Positions 43,882 through 53,954 are shown, counted from the first letter of the stretch. The stretch is 64,000 bases of DNA from VXYK01 sp965221585 (GCA_965221585.1 OZ244898.1:1240001-1304000), one strand, 5' to 3'. The notes: generated from the sequence alone by a model not told the origin. Numbers and translations: made by a program.

Positions 43882-45744
43882 TCAGCGAGATGGCAGCGGC
43901 TCGTAGTAGTCGGGGAACTCCTCGTCGTCGGGACGCTGTTCGTAGATCGTGACCGAGCCTTCAAGCACGAAAGCACTCGGGGGGCCTTCCGGAATCTCAC
44001 CGGGTTTGTATCGCTGGCCGCCGTTGACGAAACGCCACATACCGACCCCGTCCCGGTCGATCTCGTCGAGGCCACCGACCGTGCTGTCCCACCAGACCTC
44101 AGCCACATCGTCGACGCCGCGATAGTCGGGCTCGAGCTCAGCCGGCCAGATTCCCTGGTAGCCGTAGGAGATCGAAGGCGCGGTCAGAGCTCGACGAGTC
44201 GGTTCAGCAGCGAAGACCGCGTCGTGGAAGTTCTCGATCGTCAATTCGGGTCCCACGAGTTGGTTGTAGGAGTAGAACGTTTGAATCGTTGGATTGATCA
44301 CGCCGATGTTGTCGTCGGCTCGGGGCGGTTCACCATGAAACCAGACATACAGCGAGTGGACCCCTCCGATGACCCGGTCGACCCGGGCGGAGAGGTTCGA
44401 GACGCCGAACGCGTTCGCCCATTGCGCCTGGTCGTAGGTGCGTGAGAAAGCGGTGGTGTCAACCAGTACCGAGCCCGTGACGATCCATTCCGGCCAGTAG
44501 TCCTGCGCGGTTGCTTCGTTGGTGAACTCTCTGGGAGCGATGGGGTCGCCGTTGAAGATCACCGAGGTCACGCCCGCCTGTTTCATACGGGCGATGACAG
44601 TCGAGGCCGATTCTTGCAGAGTGCCGGGATCAAGCACGTAGTTCTGTGATTCCTTGATTTCAACACCCCAGTCGGCCAATGCCGCTTCGAACTGCCCGTT
44701 GAGCTCCGCGGACGCGGCACTGGCTTCGATCCAGATTCGACCGAAGACCCTTTCGGTGGAGTGCATCGACTCGTCGCCGGCATGGACCGCCGGGTCTCCC
44801 GCCAAGCGCTTGCCTATGTATTCGGCGACCAGCAGATTCAGTTGGTCGGGACCCTTGGAGACGGTGTAGGCGAGGCCCGGTCGGTCGACGTAGTACTCCT
44901 GGGTCTGGCCAGGCCCGCAGCCGATGCAGGGGATACCCCGGGCGTGGAGCTCTTCGGCGAAGGCATTGGTGAGCGAGGGCCCGCCCCAGACCATGAACGG
45001 CTCGTGCTCCTCCGCGATCTCAACTGCGTCCGCTCTGGCCGCGCCTATGTCGCTGATATTGCCTGAGCCTTCGTAGACCACCAGGTCGACGTTGCGTCCG
45101 TAGGTTTCGTAGTAGGTCTCGTAGTACTCGACGAGCTTGTGCATCGTGTCCGCGTCGTCTGCGGTCGTGTCGTCGTTGAGGATCGCCGAGGTGACATAGC
45201 TGAGAACCGGGTCGGCGTCGCGGGCGGTCCACCAGACGATCTTTATCGAGTCCTCGGTCACACCCTGCGCGGTGGCGCCCCCGTTGTCGCCCTCGAATGG
45301 TGCAACACACTCGGGAGCGAAGAAGTTGGGCACCGCCAGGGTGCCGAGTTCCTCATTGCATCGCAGACCGAAGTCGATGTCCAAGCCGAGTTCGCTGGCG
45401 ACGCTGAAGGTCATGACCCCGTCGGGCAGACCGGTGTCGGCCCCTGCGTCGTCGGGGTCCGGCGCGGTGCCCTCGGGTGTCTTCTCAACGGACGGGTCTT
45501 CTGTTTGTTCGGCGCCGTCGACAGCGGAGGAGCCGGCTGAGGTGTCGGCATCGTCAGTCCCGGTACCGGAGGTTTCCGGTGCCGAGGTGCCATTGTCGCG
45601 TTCTGCCGGGTCTGTGGAGTCGCCACCACCTGCCACGATCACGATAACCACCACAACGACCACCACGATCGCCAGAATCGGACCGAACCGCCTCAGCGTT
45701 CGCTGCCAGTCCGAGCCCCGGGGTTCTGCTGATGATGGTTGCAT
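43882..45744 (-). CDS. ABC transporter substrate-binding protein (branched-chain type)
   Basis: A 620-residue periplasmic-type protein, long for LivJ. An N-terminal anchor (ILAIVVVVVVVIVIVAGGG, residues 22-40) is followed by a disordered acidic region to about 110; the binding domain starts near ESIKIVWWTARD and includes EPFMVWGGPSLTNAFAEELH and VTSVIFNGDPIAPREF. It has no lipobox, so it is tethered by a helix. It is the last gene of the three-gene minus-strand transporter set, 20 nt after the fusion gene. Confidence 0.86.
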   Translation of the reverse strand: MQPSSAEPRGSDWQRTLRRFGPILAIVVVVVVVIVIVAGGGDSTDPAERDNGTSAPETSGTGTDDADTSAGSSAVDGAEQTEDPSVEKTPEGTAPDPDDAGADTGLPDGVMTFSVASELGLDIDFGLRCNEELGTLAVPNFFAPECVAPFEGDNGGATAQGVTEDSIKIVWWTARDADPVLSYVTSAILNDDTTADDADTMHKLVEYYETYYETYGRNVDLVVYEGSGNISDIGAARADAVEIAEEHEPFMVWGGPSLTNAFAEELHARGIPCIGCGPGQTQEYYVDRPGLAYTVSKGPDQLNLLVAEYIGKRLAGDPAVHAGDESMHSTERVFGRIWIEASAASAELNGQFEAALADWGVEIKESQNYVLDPGTLQESASTVIARMKQAGVTSVIFNGDPIAPREFTNEATAQDYWPEWIVTGSVLVDTTAFSRTYDQAQWANAFGVSNLSARVDRVIGGVHSLYVWFHGEPPRADDNIGVINPTIQTFYSYNQLVGPELTIENFHDAVFAAEPTRRALTAPSISYGYQGIWPAELEPDYRGVDDVAEVWWDSTVGGLDEIDRDGVGMWRFVNGGQRYKPGEIPEGPPSAFVLEGSVTIYEQRPDDEEFPDYYEPLPSR

Positions 45745-45764
45745 ACGACTACTCTCCTGGGCGT

Positions 45765-48743
45765 CTAGGTTGCAGGGTTGCCGAGATAGGCAGCGAGCAC
45801 TTGGGGGTCGTTGAGCACTTCGGTCGGTGAACCGGTGGTGACCACGGCCCCCTGATCCAGCGCTATAACGCGGTCACAGATGGTGGTTACAAGATTCAGA
45901 TCGTGCTCAATGACTAGCAGAGAAGCTCCCATCTCGCGGCGCATCCTCAACAACAGCGGTGCCAAGGCTTCGACTTCCGCATGAGCAATCCCGCTCGAAG
46001 GTTCATCGAGCAGCACCACAGTCGCACGGTGGGCGAGGACGCAGGCAAGATCGACGATCCGTCGGGTCCCGGTCGACAGCTCTCGGACGCGCTTGTGCCG
46101 GTACGGCTCAAGGCCCATGAGCTCAACGAGTTGGTCGACTCTCCCGGCGATCTGGGCTTCACTGTCGAAGGCCATCGGCAGATAGAGCGCGGCGCTGACG
46201 GGGTCACCCCAGGAGATCCAACGTTCCAGCGCTACCGCTATGACTTCGGCAACTGTCAACGATCCGAACAGCCGGGCGTCCTGGAACGAACGTCCGAGTC
46301 CCTGGCGTGCCCGCGCGCCGGCCGACAGACGCGTGACATCGCGCCCCGAGAGAATCACCGTGCCTGAATCAGCGGGGGTGGAGCCAGAGATCAGATCGAA
46401 CAGGGTCGTCTTCCCGGCACCGTTGGGCCCGATGATTCCGACGATCTCGGCGGGTCGCACACTGAACGAAATGTCTGAGACGGCGTGCACCCCTCCGAAG
46501 CTCCGTGCCATCCCGGAGACTTGCAGGACCTCTGGCAGCGGAACTTCAGAAACCGCACCCGCTTCAGCAGAGACTTGAACCTCACGCTCCAGTTGAGTCT
46601 CAGGGTCAGTCTGAACCTCACATTCAGGTTGAGTCTGAAGGTCAGCTTGAGCTTCAACCGGAGCCAGGTTACCGGCAACGTCACCGAGGAAGACCGACCT
46701 GAGCAAGTCGCGGCGTCTCAGCAACTCCTGGGTCGGGCCATAGAAACGAATGCGCCCGCGCTCCATGAAGTAGGCCGTCTCCGCCAACTCGAGAGCCACG
46801 TTGACAGACTGTTCAACCAGGATCACCGTCACCCCGTCCGCGGCGATCTCGCGGACCATCCTCAACAGGCGCTCCACCACGATCGGAGCCAGACCCAAGG
46901 ACAACTCGTCAACCATCAGCAGCTTCGGTTTCAACAGGAAGGTCATGCCGAGCGCCAACATCTGCTGTTGACCTCCGGAGAGATCCGCAGCCCGATCCTC
47001 CATTCGCTCGGTCAGTTCGGGGAACGCTTCCAGGACCCTGGGTAGTGCCGCGTCCTGCTCGGACCGGTGCCGACGGGTCAACCACCCCGCAGCCTCGAGA
47101 TTCTCGCGGACGGTGAGACCCAGGAAGACGCCGGCACCGCCCGGAATCTGAACGATGCCCAGCCCGGCGATCTCGTTGGGAGGAGCGTGAGTGACATCAC
47201 GCCCGTCGAAAATGATCGCCCCGCGGTCCGCCTCGACCACACCCGAGACAGCCTTCAGGAAGGTTGACTTTCCCGCACCGTTGGTCCCCAGCAGAGCCAC
47301 AACCTCACCCCGGTCGACCTCGAAGTCGATGTGGTGGAGAACCGGCACACCGTCATAGCCGGCGCTCACCCCGCTGCAGTAGAGCAGTTTCACCTCGCCG
47401 CGTCGACGGGCGGCCAGGACTTCGGCTCGAGCCAGCGTGGTGCGCCGAACCTGCTCGATGTCGGAGGAGATCACGTTTCCGCCGGTCGAGATCACCAGAC
47501 CGCCGACGAAGAAGACCGGCACCATCACCGCCATTCCGGTGCGGATACCCCACGAATCGGCGATCCAACCGATCATCGGCAGGATCAACAGACCCGGGAC
47601 AATGAACAGTGAACCGATTGAGAATCCCATCGCCCGAGCGCGTGGCGGAATCGCGAGCGACAGGGAAGCAACGATCCCCGGGCCCACAATGGCCAGGCAC
47701 AGGGCGATCGCCACGTTGGCAGCGATGGCCACCGCGAGGCTGGGAACTATGGCGAACACGCCGGAGAGAACGGACGTGATGGTCGATACCACGGCCAGGA
47801 ACCGCAGGATCAGACCGGGATCGCGTTCCAGCAGCTTGGTGGCGATACGTGCGCCGATAAGCAGCCCGATGATCTGACCGGGTTCGGAGGCTGCCGCGAC
47901 GATCCCGCGGGCTCTCTCATCGAGTCCGTAGGCATCGGCATACAACTCGGACGCCAGGGTGCCGAAACCGATCAGCGAGGCCGACAAGAACGGCGTCGCC
48001 AGCCAGATGCGGCGCAGAGCCTGGATCTTCCAGCACATGCGCCAGGCCTCTGCGGCCGACGGCGGCAACTCCTCGGTGCTGACTGCTTCGCTGGAACCGC
48101 CCGCCAATGCCCGTTCCTGAGCGCCCCGGACGGGTTCTCGCAACCGCAGGCCCACGGCCACGAAGATCAGAGTCGGGATCGCGAAGATCAGGAACGGAGT
48201 GCGCCAGCCGAAGTAGTAGGCCAACAACCCAGCGGTGAGCGGACCGACGGTTGCCCCGACGGCGTTGGCCGCGGCGTGCAGACTGTAGACCTTCGGCCGG
48301 GTCCGCGGCTGGTACCAGTCGGCGAGAAGCGAGCGGTGGGTCGGGTCGTTGACGGCCTTGCCGACACCCGAACCGGCACGCGCCACCAAGAACAACACCA
48401 ACCCAAGCGCAAGGCCCGTCATGAACGAGAACAACGCCCAGAGGACCGCGCCGGCAAGGGCCAGGCGGATCCTGGGGTAACGGTCAGCGAAAATCGCAAC
48501 CACCGGTTGCAACAACAGGCCGCCCAACACGACCAGCGCGACGAAGCCCAGGTAACGCGCCCGCGACAGATCGAAATGCTGGCGAATCTCGGGGGTGAGA
48601 ATCGCCGCCGCGGACCGATCGAGCTCATCGACCGCGTTGAGACCGAAGAAGACCACCAGCGGCAGCGTGGGCCCACCGTCAGCGATTCTCGCCAGCAGGC
48701 CTTCACGCCCCGGCCCGGTCTGCTTCGCAGCCGAGTCGGTCAC
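45765..48743 (-). CDS. MFS transporter fused to LivF-like and LivG-like ATPases
   Basis: A single 992-residue frame. Residues 1 to about 440 form a complete MFS transporter (DELDRSAAAILTPEI at the start, 11-12 helices, RARAMGFSIGSLF in the second half). From about 455 comes a LivF-like ATPase: Walker A LLGTNGAGKST (485), LSGGQQQMLALGMTF and LLMVDELSLGLAP. A Glu/Gln/Val-rich linker (690-740) leads to a LivG-like ATPase: GIIGPNGAGKTT (768), LSTGTRRIVDLA and VVLLDEPSSGIA. It overlaps the LivHM gene by 4 nt. I know MFS-LivFG fusions only as an oddity of some actinobacteria. Confidence 0.93.
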   Translation of the reverse strand: MTDSAAKQTGPGREGLLARIADGGPTLPLVVFFGLNAVDELDRSAAAILTPEIRQHFDLSRARYLGFVALVVLGGLLLQPVVAIFADRYPRIRLALAGAVLWALFSFMTGLALGLVLFLVARAGSGVGKAVNDPTHRSLLADWYQPRTRPKVYSLHAAANAVGATVGPLTAGLLAYYFGWRTPFLIFAIPTLIFVAVGLRLREPVRGAQERALAGGSSEAVSTEELPPSAAEAWRMCWKIQALRRIWLATPFLSASLIGFGTLASELYADAYGLDERARGIVAAASEPGQIIGLLIGARIATKLLERDPGLILRFLAVVSTITSVLSGVFAIVPSLAVAIAANVAIALCLAIVGPGIVASLSLAIPPRARAMGFSIGSLFIVPGLLILPMIGWIADSWGIRTGMAVMVPVFFVGGLVISTGGNVISSDIEQVRRTTLARAEVLAARRRGEVKLLYCSGVSAGYDGVPVLHHIDFEVDRGEVVALLGTNGAGKSTFLKAVSGVVEADRGAIIFDGRDVTHAPPNEIAGLGIVQIPGGAGVFLGLTVRENLEAAGWLTRRHRSEQDAALPRVLEAFPELTERMEDRAADLSGGQQQMLALGMTFLLKPKLLMVDELSLGLAPIVVERLLRMVREIAADGVTVILVEQSVNVALELAETAYFMERGRIRFYGPTQELLRRRDLLRSVFLGDVAGNLAPVEAQADLQTQPECEVQTDPETQLEREVQVSAEAGAVSEVPLPEVLQVSGMARSFGGVHAVSDISFSVRPAEIVGIIGPNGAGKTTLFDLISGSTPADSGTVILSGRDVTRLSAGARARQGLGRSFQDARLFGSLTVAEVIAVALERWISWGDPVSAALYLPMAFDSEAQIAGRVDQLVELMGLEPYRHKRVRELSTGTRRIVDLACVLAHRATVVLLDEPSSGIAHAEVEALAPLLLRMRREMGASLLVIEHDLNLVTTICDRVIALDQGAVVTTGSPTEVLNDPQVLAAYLGNPAT

Positions 48744-50926
48744 GGCGGCGCTCCCATATCGGACCTATCGGGCTTGTCGAGCCCATCGGTCTTATTGGAC
48801 GGAGTCGAAGGCGCAGGCGACGCGGGTGCGACCGACGAGTCCTCAACAGCCTCGAGTGAGCGGTGCTCTTTGCCTCCTTCGCTGATACCCAGGCGTCGTC
48901 CCAGCGCGCTGACTGCCAGATCACGCATGTCGTACCAGAATCCGATCAAACCGCGGGGCGCGATCAACAGAACGACGAGGATTCCGACCCCCGTCGCGAA
49001 CAGGAACCAGGTTCCCTTCAGCCAGAAGAACGACCCGTTGAAATACAGCGCACCCAGAAACGCACCTCCTGCGGTGCCGAGCCCGCCGATCACGGCGCCC
49101 ACGAAGATCCCGATCGAGAAACCCGGATCCCAAACGAAGAACGCCTGCTGATGGTGGGTGTATACGGCACCCGCGGCCGCGGCCAGAAACCCTGCTATTG
49201 CGAACGCCGTCAACTTCGCCCGCAGCGGGCTTACCCCGTAGGCCTCGACAGCGGCCTCATTGTCGCGCAGGGCGATCAGCACCCGCCCGCATCGACTGTT
49301 GCGAATGCCCCTCACCGCGATGAAGGCGAGCAGCATCGTTACCAGACACACGTAGTAGAGCGCGCGCGACGAACTCCAGTCGATCACACCGAGGATGGGT
49401 TTGCGGGCAATCCGCTCGCCCTGACCGGGGACCCAGTCGAAGAAACGGGGGTTGAGGAAGTACTGGCTCATCGTCACCCCGAATGCGAGGGTCGTGACGG
49501 CCAGATAGGCCCCTCGCAGTCGCAACGCGGGGATCCCGATCACGAGCGAGGCAAGCGCCCCGGCAACGCCCGCGACGAAGACGGCCAAGATGATGTCAAC
49601 GTCGTATCTCATCGTCAACGTGGCTGCCACAGCCCCGCCGAGGAGGCTGAAGGCAAGCTGCCCGAGGGAAAGCTGCCCGGCCCAACCGGTGAGGACCCCG
49701 AGCGACACGAACACGATCGCGAACATGTAGATCTCGCCGAAACGCAGAATCACCGAGGTGTCGAAGATCCAACCCGCATAGGGCAGGGCGACGATCGCTG
49801 ACCCGAACGCGACGATCCCGATTCCGCGACCGACCCGGACCAGCGGGATCCTGGCGAAGATCTCAGGGATCGGTCGCGTCTCGCTGGTGCTCTGCCAACT
49901 TGATGTGTCGATCTCCGAGCGCAGGCCTCTGTCTCGTCGGGCCAACAGGGCGACCACGATCACGACTCCGGTTATGGCTCCCATCGTGGCGTCCGCGGTG
50001 ATCGCATCGGAGTTCCAGACGATGCCCTCTTGAAGGACGCCGAGGCCTATCGACGTGGCGATGATCGTCGGCAGGTGCTCCATACGTCCCAACGTCAGCG
50101 CAGCCAGCGAGCGCAGAAACAACAGCAGGCCGAGTTGGCCACCAACGGGAATGCCGTAGATCCCGGCGCGCAGGAATATGGCCAGGAACCCCAACGTTGT
50201 AGCCAACCCCCACACAAGCCCCTGGAGTCCCTTGACCGGAATACCGAGCATCGCGGCCCTCGCAGGCAACTCCGCCGCGGCCCGAATGGCGATGCCTACT
50301 CGGGTGTAGCGCAGGATCGCGCCGACGGCGACGATCGCCAGCGGCGCCACCACCAAGGCGAGAACGTGGTTGCTGTGGAACGGCCGGGTTCCAACCGTGA
50401 AACCGATGTCCCACGGCGGAGCGATGCGCTGGGACTGCAGTTTCGAGTCCCACCAGGCCGGCATGAACAGGGCAATGAGCGCCAGTAGGGAGGCAACACC
50501 GAAGGTCGCCACGGTGACGACCAGGCGGGGCGAGTCGAAAAAACGGCGGATCAGCAGAAACTCGGCGGCGACTCCCAGCAACGCAGCGGCCGACAGTCCG
50601 ACCGGAAACGCCAGATACCAGGGCCACCCGGACTCGACTAGCAGCATCAAAGACAGGACTGTGGGCAGTAGACCCATCTCACCTGCCGCGAAATTGATGA
50701 CCCGGTTGGCCCTGTACACCAGGTACATACCCAGCGCTACCAAGGCCGTTATCAGTCCGAGGATCACCCCCGAGAGCACCGAGGCAGCGGGTGCGGGGAA
50801 GAACAGCAACTGAATGGTGACGAGCACTACCGGCCAGACGAGCCACGAGAGTCGCCCGATCTGGGCCGAAGTGCCTGTACCGCTGCCGCGGTGCGAAGAT
50901 CCAGGGTTCCGGGGAGAGCGCGGCAC
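48740..50926 (-). CDS. fused LivH-LivM branched-chain-type permease
   Basis: A 728-residue membrane protein. Residues 35-330 form a LivH-like part (NRVINFAAGEMGLL, GIAIRAAAELPARAAMLGI, GGQLGLLLFLRSLAALTLG). Residues 365-680 form a LivM-like part (TGWAGQLSLGQLAFSLLGG, GRVLIALRDNEAAVEAYGVSPLRAKL, GGLGTAGGAFLGALYFN). The charged tail (about 690-728) is soluble. It begins the operon that also contains the MFS-LivFG fusion and the binding protein, so the whole importer is three genes. Confidence 0.94.
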   Translation of the reverse strand: MPRSPRNPGSSHRGSGTGTSAQIGRLSWLVWPVVLVTIQLLFFPAPAASVLSGVILGLITALVALGMYLVYRANRVINFAAGEMGLLPTVLSLMLLVESGWPWYLAFPVGLSAAALLGVAAEFLLIRRFFDSPRLVVTVATFGVASLLALIALFMPAWWDSKLQSQRIAPPWDIGFTVGTRPFHSNHVLALVVAPLAIVAVGAILRYTRVGIAIRAAAELPARAAMLGIPVKGLQGLVWGLATTLGFLAIFLRAGIYGIPVGGQLGLLLFLRSLAALTLGRMEHLPTIIATSIGLGVLQEGIVWNSDAITADATMGAITGVVIVVALLARRDRGLRSEIDTSSWQSTSETRPIPEIFARIPLVRVGRGIGIVAFGSAIVALPYAGWIFDTSVILRFGEIYMFAIVFVSLGVLTGWAGQLSLGQLAFSLLGGAVAATLTMRYDVDIILAVFVAGVAGALASLVIGIPALRLRGAYLAVTTLAFGVTMSQYFLNPRFFDWVPGQGERIARKPILGVIDWSSSRALYYVCLVTMLLAFIAVRGIRNSRCGRVLIALRDNEAAVEAYGVSPLRAKLTAFAIAGFLAAAAGAVYTHHQQAFFVWDPGFSIGIFVGAVIGGLGTAGGAFLGALYFNGSFFWLKGTWFLFATGVGILVVLLIAPRGLIGFWYDMRDLAVSALGRRLGISEGGKEHRSLEAVEDSSVAPASPAPSTPSNKTDGLDKPDRSDMGAPP

Positions 50927-51042
50927 GGTCTCAGTGTCCCACGCGTCGCCGCGTCGGTCAGGGCCGACAGCGGAAAAGAGACTGGAGGTTCGGGGTGTGC
51001 GCAGCGCGGTTAGCCGCTGGCCTGCGGGTAGCGTCAGCGGCC

Positions 51043-52023
51043 ATGGCGCTCAAAGAGATGGTCGCGCAACGAGGCCACCTCGTCGTTGATGGAGCCATGG
51101 GTACCGAGATGTTCGCCCGAGGCCTCACCGCCGGTGACGCACCGGAACGCATGAACCTCGATGTTCCCCGAAAGGTACAGGAGATTCATCAGGCCTATGT
51201 TGATGCCGGCTCCGACATCTTCTTGACCAACTCATTCGGTGGCACCCGCCACCGGCTGGCACTGCACAAACTCGACGATCGGGTCGTTGAGGTCAACGAA
51301 GCTGCTGCCAAAAACGGTCGAGCTGTCGCGGACTCCGCAGACCGCAAGATCCTGGTGGCCGGGTCGGTTGGCCCTACCGGCGAGTTGATCGCTCCGCTGG
51401 GACCGCTGGACTTCTCCGACGCCGTGGACGCTTTCGCCGAACAGGCAGCTGGACTCAGCGCAGGAGGCGTCGACATCGTCTGGATCGAGACGATGAGTTC
51501 GCTAGTGGAGATTGAAGCCGCCGTGGTCGGGACCCGACAGAGCTGTAATCTGCCCATCGCGGTCACCTTGAGCTTCGACACCGCCGGTCGCACCATGATG
51601 GGCGTCACAGGGGCACAAGCGGCCGAACGCCTCACCGAACTCGGAGTCGCGGCGATGGGAGCCAACTGCGGCAACAACCTCGCAGACACCGAAGCCGCTC
51701 TGATCGAGATGTGCGCGATCGCCGACGTGCCAGTCATCTCCAAGGCGAACGCCGGGATACCGCAGTGGCGTGGCGCCGAACTGTCCTACAGCGGCACCCC
51801 CGAGGTAATGGGCGCCCACGCGCATCGTGCACGCCATCTCGGAGCAGAGATCATCGGTGGATGCTGTGGCAACACGCCGTCGCACATCTCGGTCATCCGC
51901 GGCGTCCTCGACGGCGCCGTCGCAGTTCCGGACCTCGACAGTCCAGACATTCAGGCGAGCCGCGCCAACCAAGCAGAGCGACCCGGCGGCCGCCCGGCGC
52001 GCCGTCGACGGCGCCGCGGCTAA
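51043..52023 (+). CDS. homocysteine S-methyltransferase family protein
   Basis: A 326-residue TIM-barrel from ATG 51043 (the frame opens at 50995). It starts ALKEMVAQRGHLVVDGAMGTEMF and keeps the zinc-binding cysteines: one in MGANCGNN (near residue 208) and the pair in IGGCCGNTPSHI (near 274). Such enzymes transfer a methyl group to homocysteine from betaine, SMM or, as the N-terminal half of MetH, from methylfolate. Which donor it uses is not shown. It is divergent from the LivHM gene, 116 nt apart. Confidence 0.88.
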   Translation: MALKEMVAQRGHLVVDGAMGTEMFARGLTAGDAPERMNLDVPRKVQEIHQAYVDAGSDIFLTNSFGGTRHRLALHKLDDRVVEVNEAAAKNGRAVADSADRKILVAGSVGPTGELIAPLGPLDFSDAVDAFAEQAAGLSAGGVDIVWIETMSSLVEIEAAVVGTRQSCNLPIAVTLSFDTAGRTMMGVTGAQAAERLTELGVAAMGANCGNNLADTEAALIEMCAIADVPVISKANAGIPQWRGAELSYSGTPEVMGAHAHRARHLGAEIIGGCCGNTPSHISVIRGVLDGAVAVPDLDSPDIQASRANQAERPGGRPARRRRRRG

Positions 52024-52104
52024 CGCCTCGGGCCCAGCCAGTTGTCGAGATGATGCTGTGATGTGCGTACATGCCATACGAACGACCAGCGATCGAGGTA
52101 GGCG

Positions 52105-53043
52105 ATGTCGATAGTCCCAAAACTCTCCACGACGCTGATCACCTTCTCGGCTGATGACCCGGGGGGTTGGGGGCACCTCGTTGAGCGGGCACAAGCAGCT
52201 GATCGGGCGGGACTCGATCGGCTGGCTCTACCGGATCACGTTGTATTCGGGGAGAACCTCGAAGCCTATGGTGACCCAAGGAGTGGAGGCCTCGAAGGTG
52301 CTCGTCAGCCGACAGGTCCCGACGGACACTGGTTGGAACCGCTGACCACGATCGCCCATCTCAGCGCGGTGACCGAACGCATCCGGTTCGCCACCGGGAT
52401 CCTGATCGCGGCGCTGCGCCGTCCGGTGGTGCTGGCCAAGATGCTGGCCACCATCGACGTGCTGTCAGGCGGACGGGTAGACCTCGGCGTCGGGGTTGGC
52501 TGGCAGCGCGAGGAGTATGAAGCGGCAGGACTCGACTACGGCGACCGTGGCGCGCAACTCAACCACACGCTCGAGGTGTGTCAGACGCTCTGGAGTCAGA
52601 ACGTTGCCGAGCATTCCTCTGACCGCCTGCAGTTCTCCCGGATCCACCAGATGCCGAAACCCACTCAGGACCGGGGCGTGCCGATCTGGGTCAGCGGCAC
52701 CGTCAATGCGGCGTCGATGCGCCGTCTCGCCCGTTTCGGGACGGGCTGGATCCCCTGGGGGTCCGACGCCGCCGACATCACCGGAGGCATTGCCAGAATG
52801 AGAGCGGCGGTCACCGCTCACGGTCGCGACCCCGATGGCATCGAAGTCGTGTCCAACCTCGGCGTCGTCAGCCGTGATGACGGTTCGTTCGACGTTGAAG
52901 CCACCATGTCGGCAGTCCCGAGACTGATGGAGGCCGGAGTCACCGACTTCCGCCTCGGACTGCGTCTCGCACCCGATGCACTCGACGCGGAGCAACGGAT
53001 CCGTGAACTGGTCGACGGGTTCGATTCCGTCACCGGACGCTGA
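52105..53043 (+). CDS. F420-dependent LLM-class oxidoreductase
   Basis: A 312-residue LLM protein with WGHLVERAQAADRAGLDRLALPDHVVFG, RIRFATGILIAALRRPVVLAK and GGRVDLGVGVGWQREEYEAAGLDY, as in the TIGR03619-type F420-dependent group. Its start is ATG 52105 with GAGGTAGGCG upstream. It follows the methyltransferase by 81 nt. The substrate is unknown. Confidence 0.88.
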   Translation: MSIVPKLSTTLITFSADDPGGWGHLVERAQAADRAGLDRLALPDHVVFGENLEAYGDPRSGGLEGARQPTGPDGHWLEPLTTIAHLSAVTERIRFATGILIAALRRPVVLAKMLATIDVLSGGRVDLGVGVGWQREEYEAAGLDYGDRGAQLNHTLEVCQTLWSQNVAEHSSDRLQFSRIHQMPKPTQDRGVPIWVSGTVNAASMRRLARFGTGWIPWGSDAADITGGIARMRAAVTAHGRDPDGIEVVSNLGVVSRDDGSFDVEATMSAVPRLMEAGVTDFRLGLRLAPDALDAEQRIRELVDGFDSVTGR

Positions 53044-53174
53044 GCATCGAGTGAAACGAAGCGTGTGACAACTTGCACACGTAGGGCAACAGCCGGTGGA
53101 TTCACAGGACGATTCCATAGGCTGTGCGGGCGGCATTCGCGTCGGATGTTGCGCTAATCGAAAGGAATGCCCAG

Positions 53175-53375
53175 ATGCCAACGGGCACAGTCAAGTTTTT
53201 CAACAACGAGAAAGGCTACGGATTCATCTCCCGTACCGACGGTGACGATGTGTTCGTTCACTTCTCCAACATTGATGGTTCCGGGTTCCGAACTCTTGAG
53301 GAGGGCCAAAACGTCGAGTTCGAGATCGGCCCGGGCCGCAAGGGCGACGAAGCCCTGTCCGTCCGGGTGGTCTGA
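53175..53375 (+). CDS. cspA: cold-shock protein (CspA family)
   Basis: A 66-residue cold-shock domain. The RNA-binding motifs are NNEKGYGFIS (RNP1-like KGYGFI) and DVFVHFSNI (RNP2-like VFVHF). I use ATG 53175 with AAAGGA nine bases before; the longer frame begins at 53124. The roughly 130-nt region upstream may be the long leader usual for csp mRNAs. A perfect hairpin follows at 53426. Confidence 0.95.
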   Translation: MPTGTVKFFNNEKGYGFISRTDGDDVFVHFSNIDGSGFRTLEEGQNVEFEIGPGRKGDEALSVRVV

Positions 53376-53425
53376 GCGGCCTTTCGTTCAAGAACTAGTC
53401 GTTCAACATCACAAAACAAGATCTG

Positions 53426-53452
53426 AAGAGGGCACCCAAGGGGTGCCCTCTT
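53426..53452. terminator. perfect 12-bp hairpin after the cold-shock gene
   Basis: AAGAGGGCACCC (53426-53437) pairs with GGGTGCCCTCTT (53441-53452) over loop AAG. It ends in TT and is symmetrical, so it could work on both strands. It lies 50 nt after the cspA stop. Confidence 0.75.
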
Positions 53453-53486
53453 CTGGTTCAGCCCGCGTGCGTTCTAGAGTGAGCAG

Positions 53487-53954
53487 ATGGCGAAGAACCG
53501 ACGAGACGTGATCCGCATGAACGAATCGGAGATCGACTCGTTCATCGAAGAGCAGAAGAGCCTGCAAGTGGGCACGATCGAACGCGACGGCAGCATCCAC
53601 CTGTCGACCCTGTGGTTCGCCTACGTGGACAAGCGAGTGGTCTTCGAGACCTACACGAAGTCCCAGAAGATCAAGAACCTCCAACGGGATCCGCGGATCA
53701 CCCTGTTGTGGGAGGACGGCGACGTCTACGAGCAGCTTCGGGGCGTAATGATCAAGGGGAACGCCCAACTCGTGACCGACCATGCCGAAGTGTTTCCGTT
53801 GGCGCTCGAGGTGATGAAACGGAATCAGCCCGATATTCCTGAGGAGTTGTTGGAGCAGGCCGCGACACACATGGCGGCCAAGCGCACCGCAGTGGTCGTG
53901 GAACCCCTGAAGGTCATCAGCTGGGACCACCGAAAACTGTCGGGCGCATACTGA
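53487..53954 (+). CDS. PPOX-class F420/FMN-binding split-barrel protein
   Basis: A 155-residue pyridoxamine-phosphate-oxidase-fold protein. It opens with IDSFIEEQKSLQVGTIERDGSIHLSTLWFAY, has KSQKIKNLQRDPRITLLWEDGD and GVMIKGNAQLV, and ends AKRTAVVVEPLKVISWDHRKLSG. Members bind F420 or FMN and reduce various substrates. No partner gene identifies the substrate. Confidence 0.87.
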   Translation: MAKNRRDVIRMNESEIDSFIEEQKSLQVGTIERDGSIHLSTLWFAYVDKRVVFETYTKSQKIKNLQRDPRITLLWEDGDVYEQLRGVMIKGNAQLVTDHAEVFPLALEVMKRNQPDIPEELLEQAATHMAAKRTAVVVEPLKVISWDHRKLSGAY

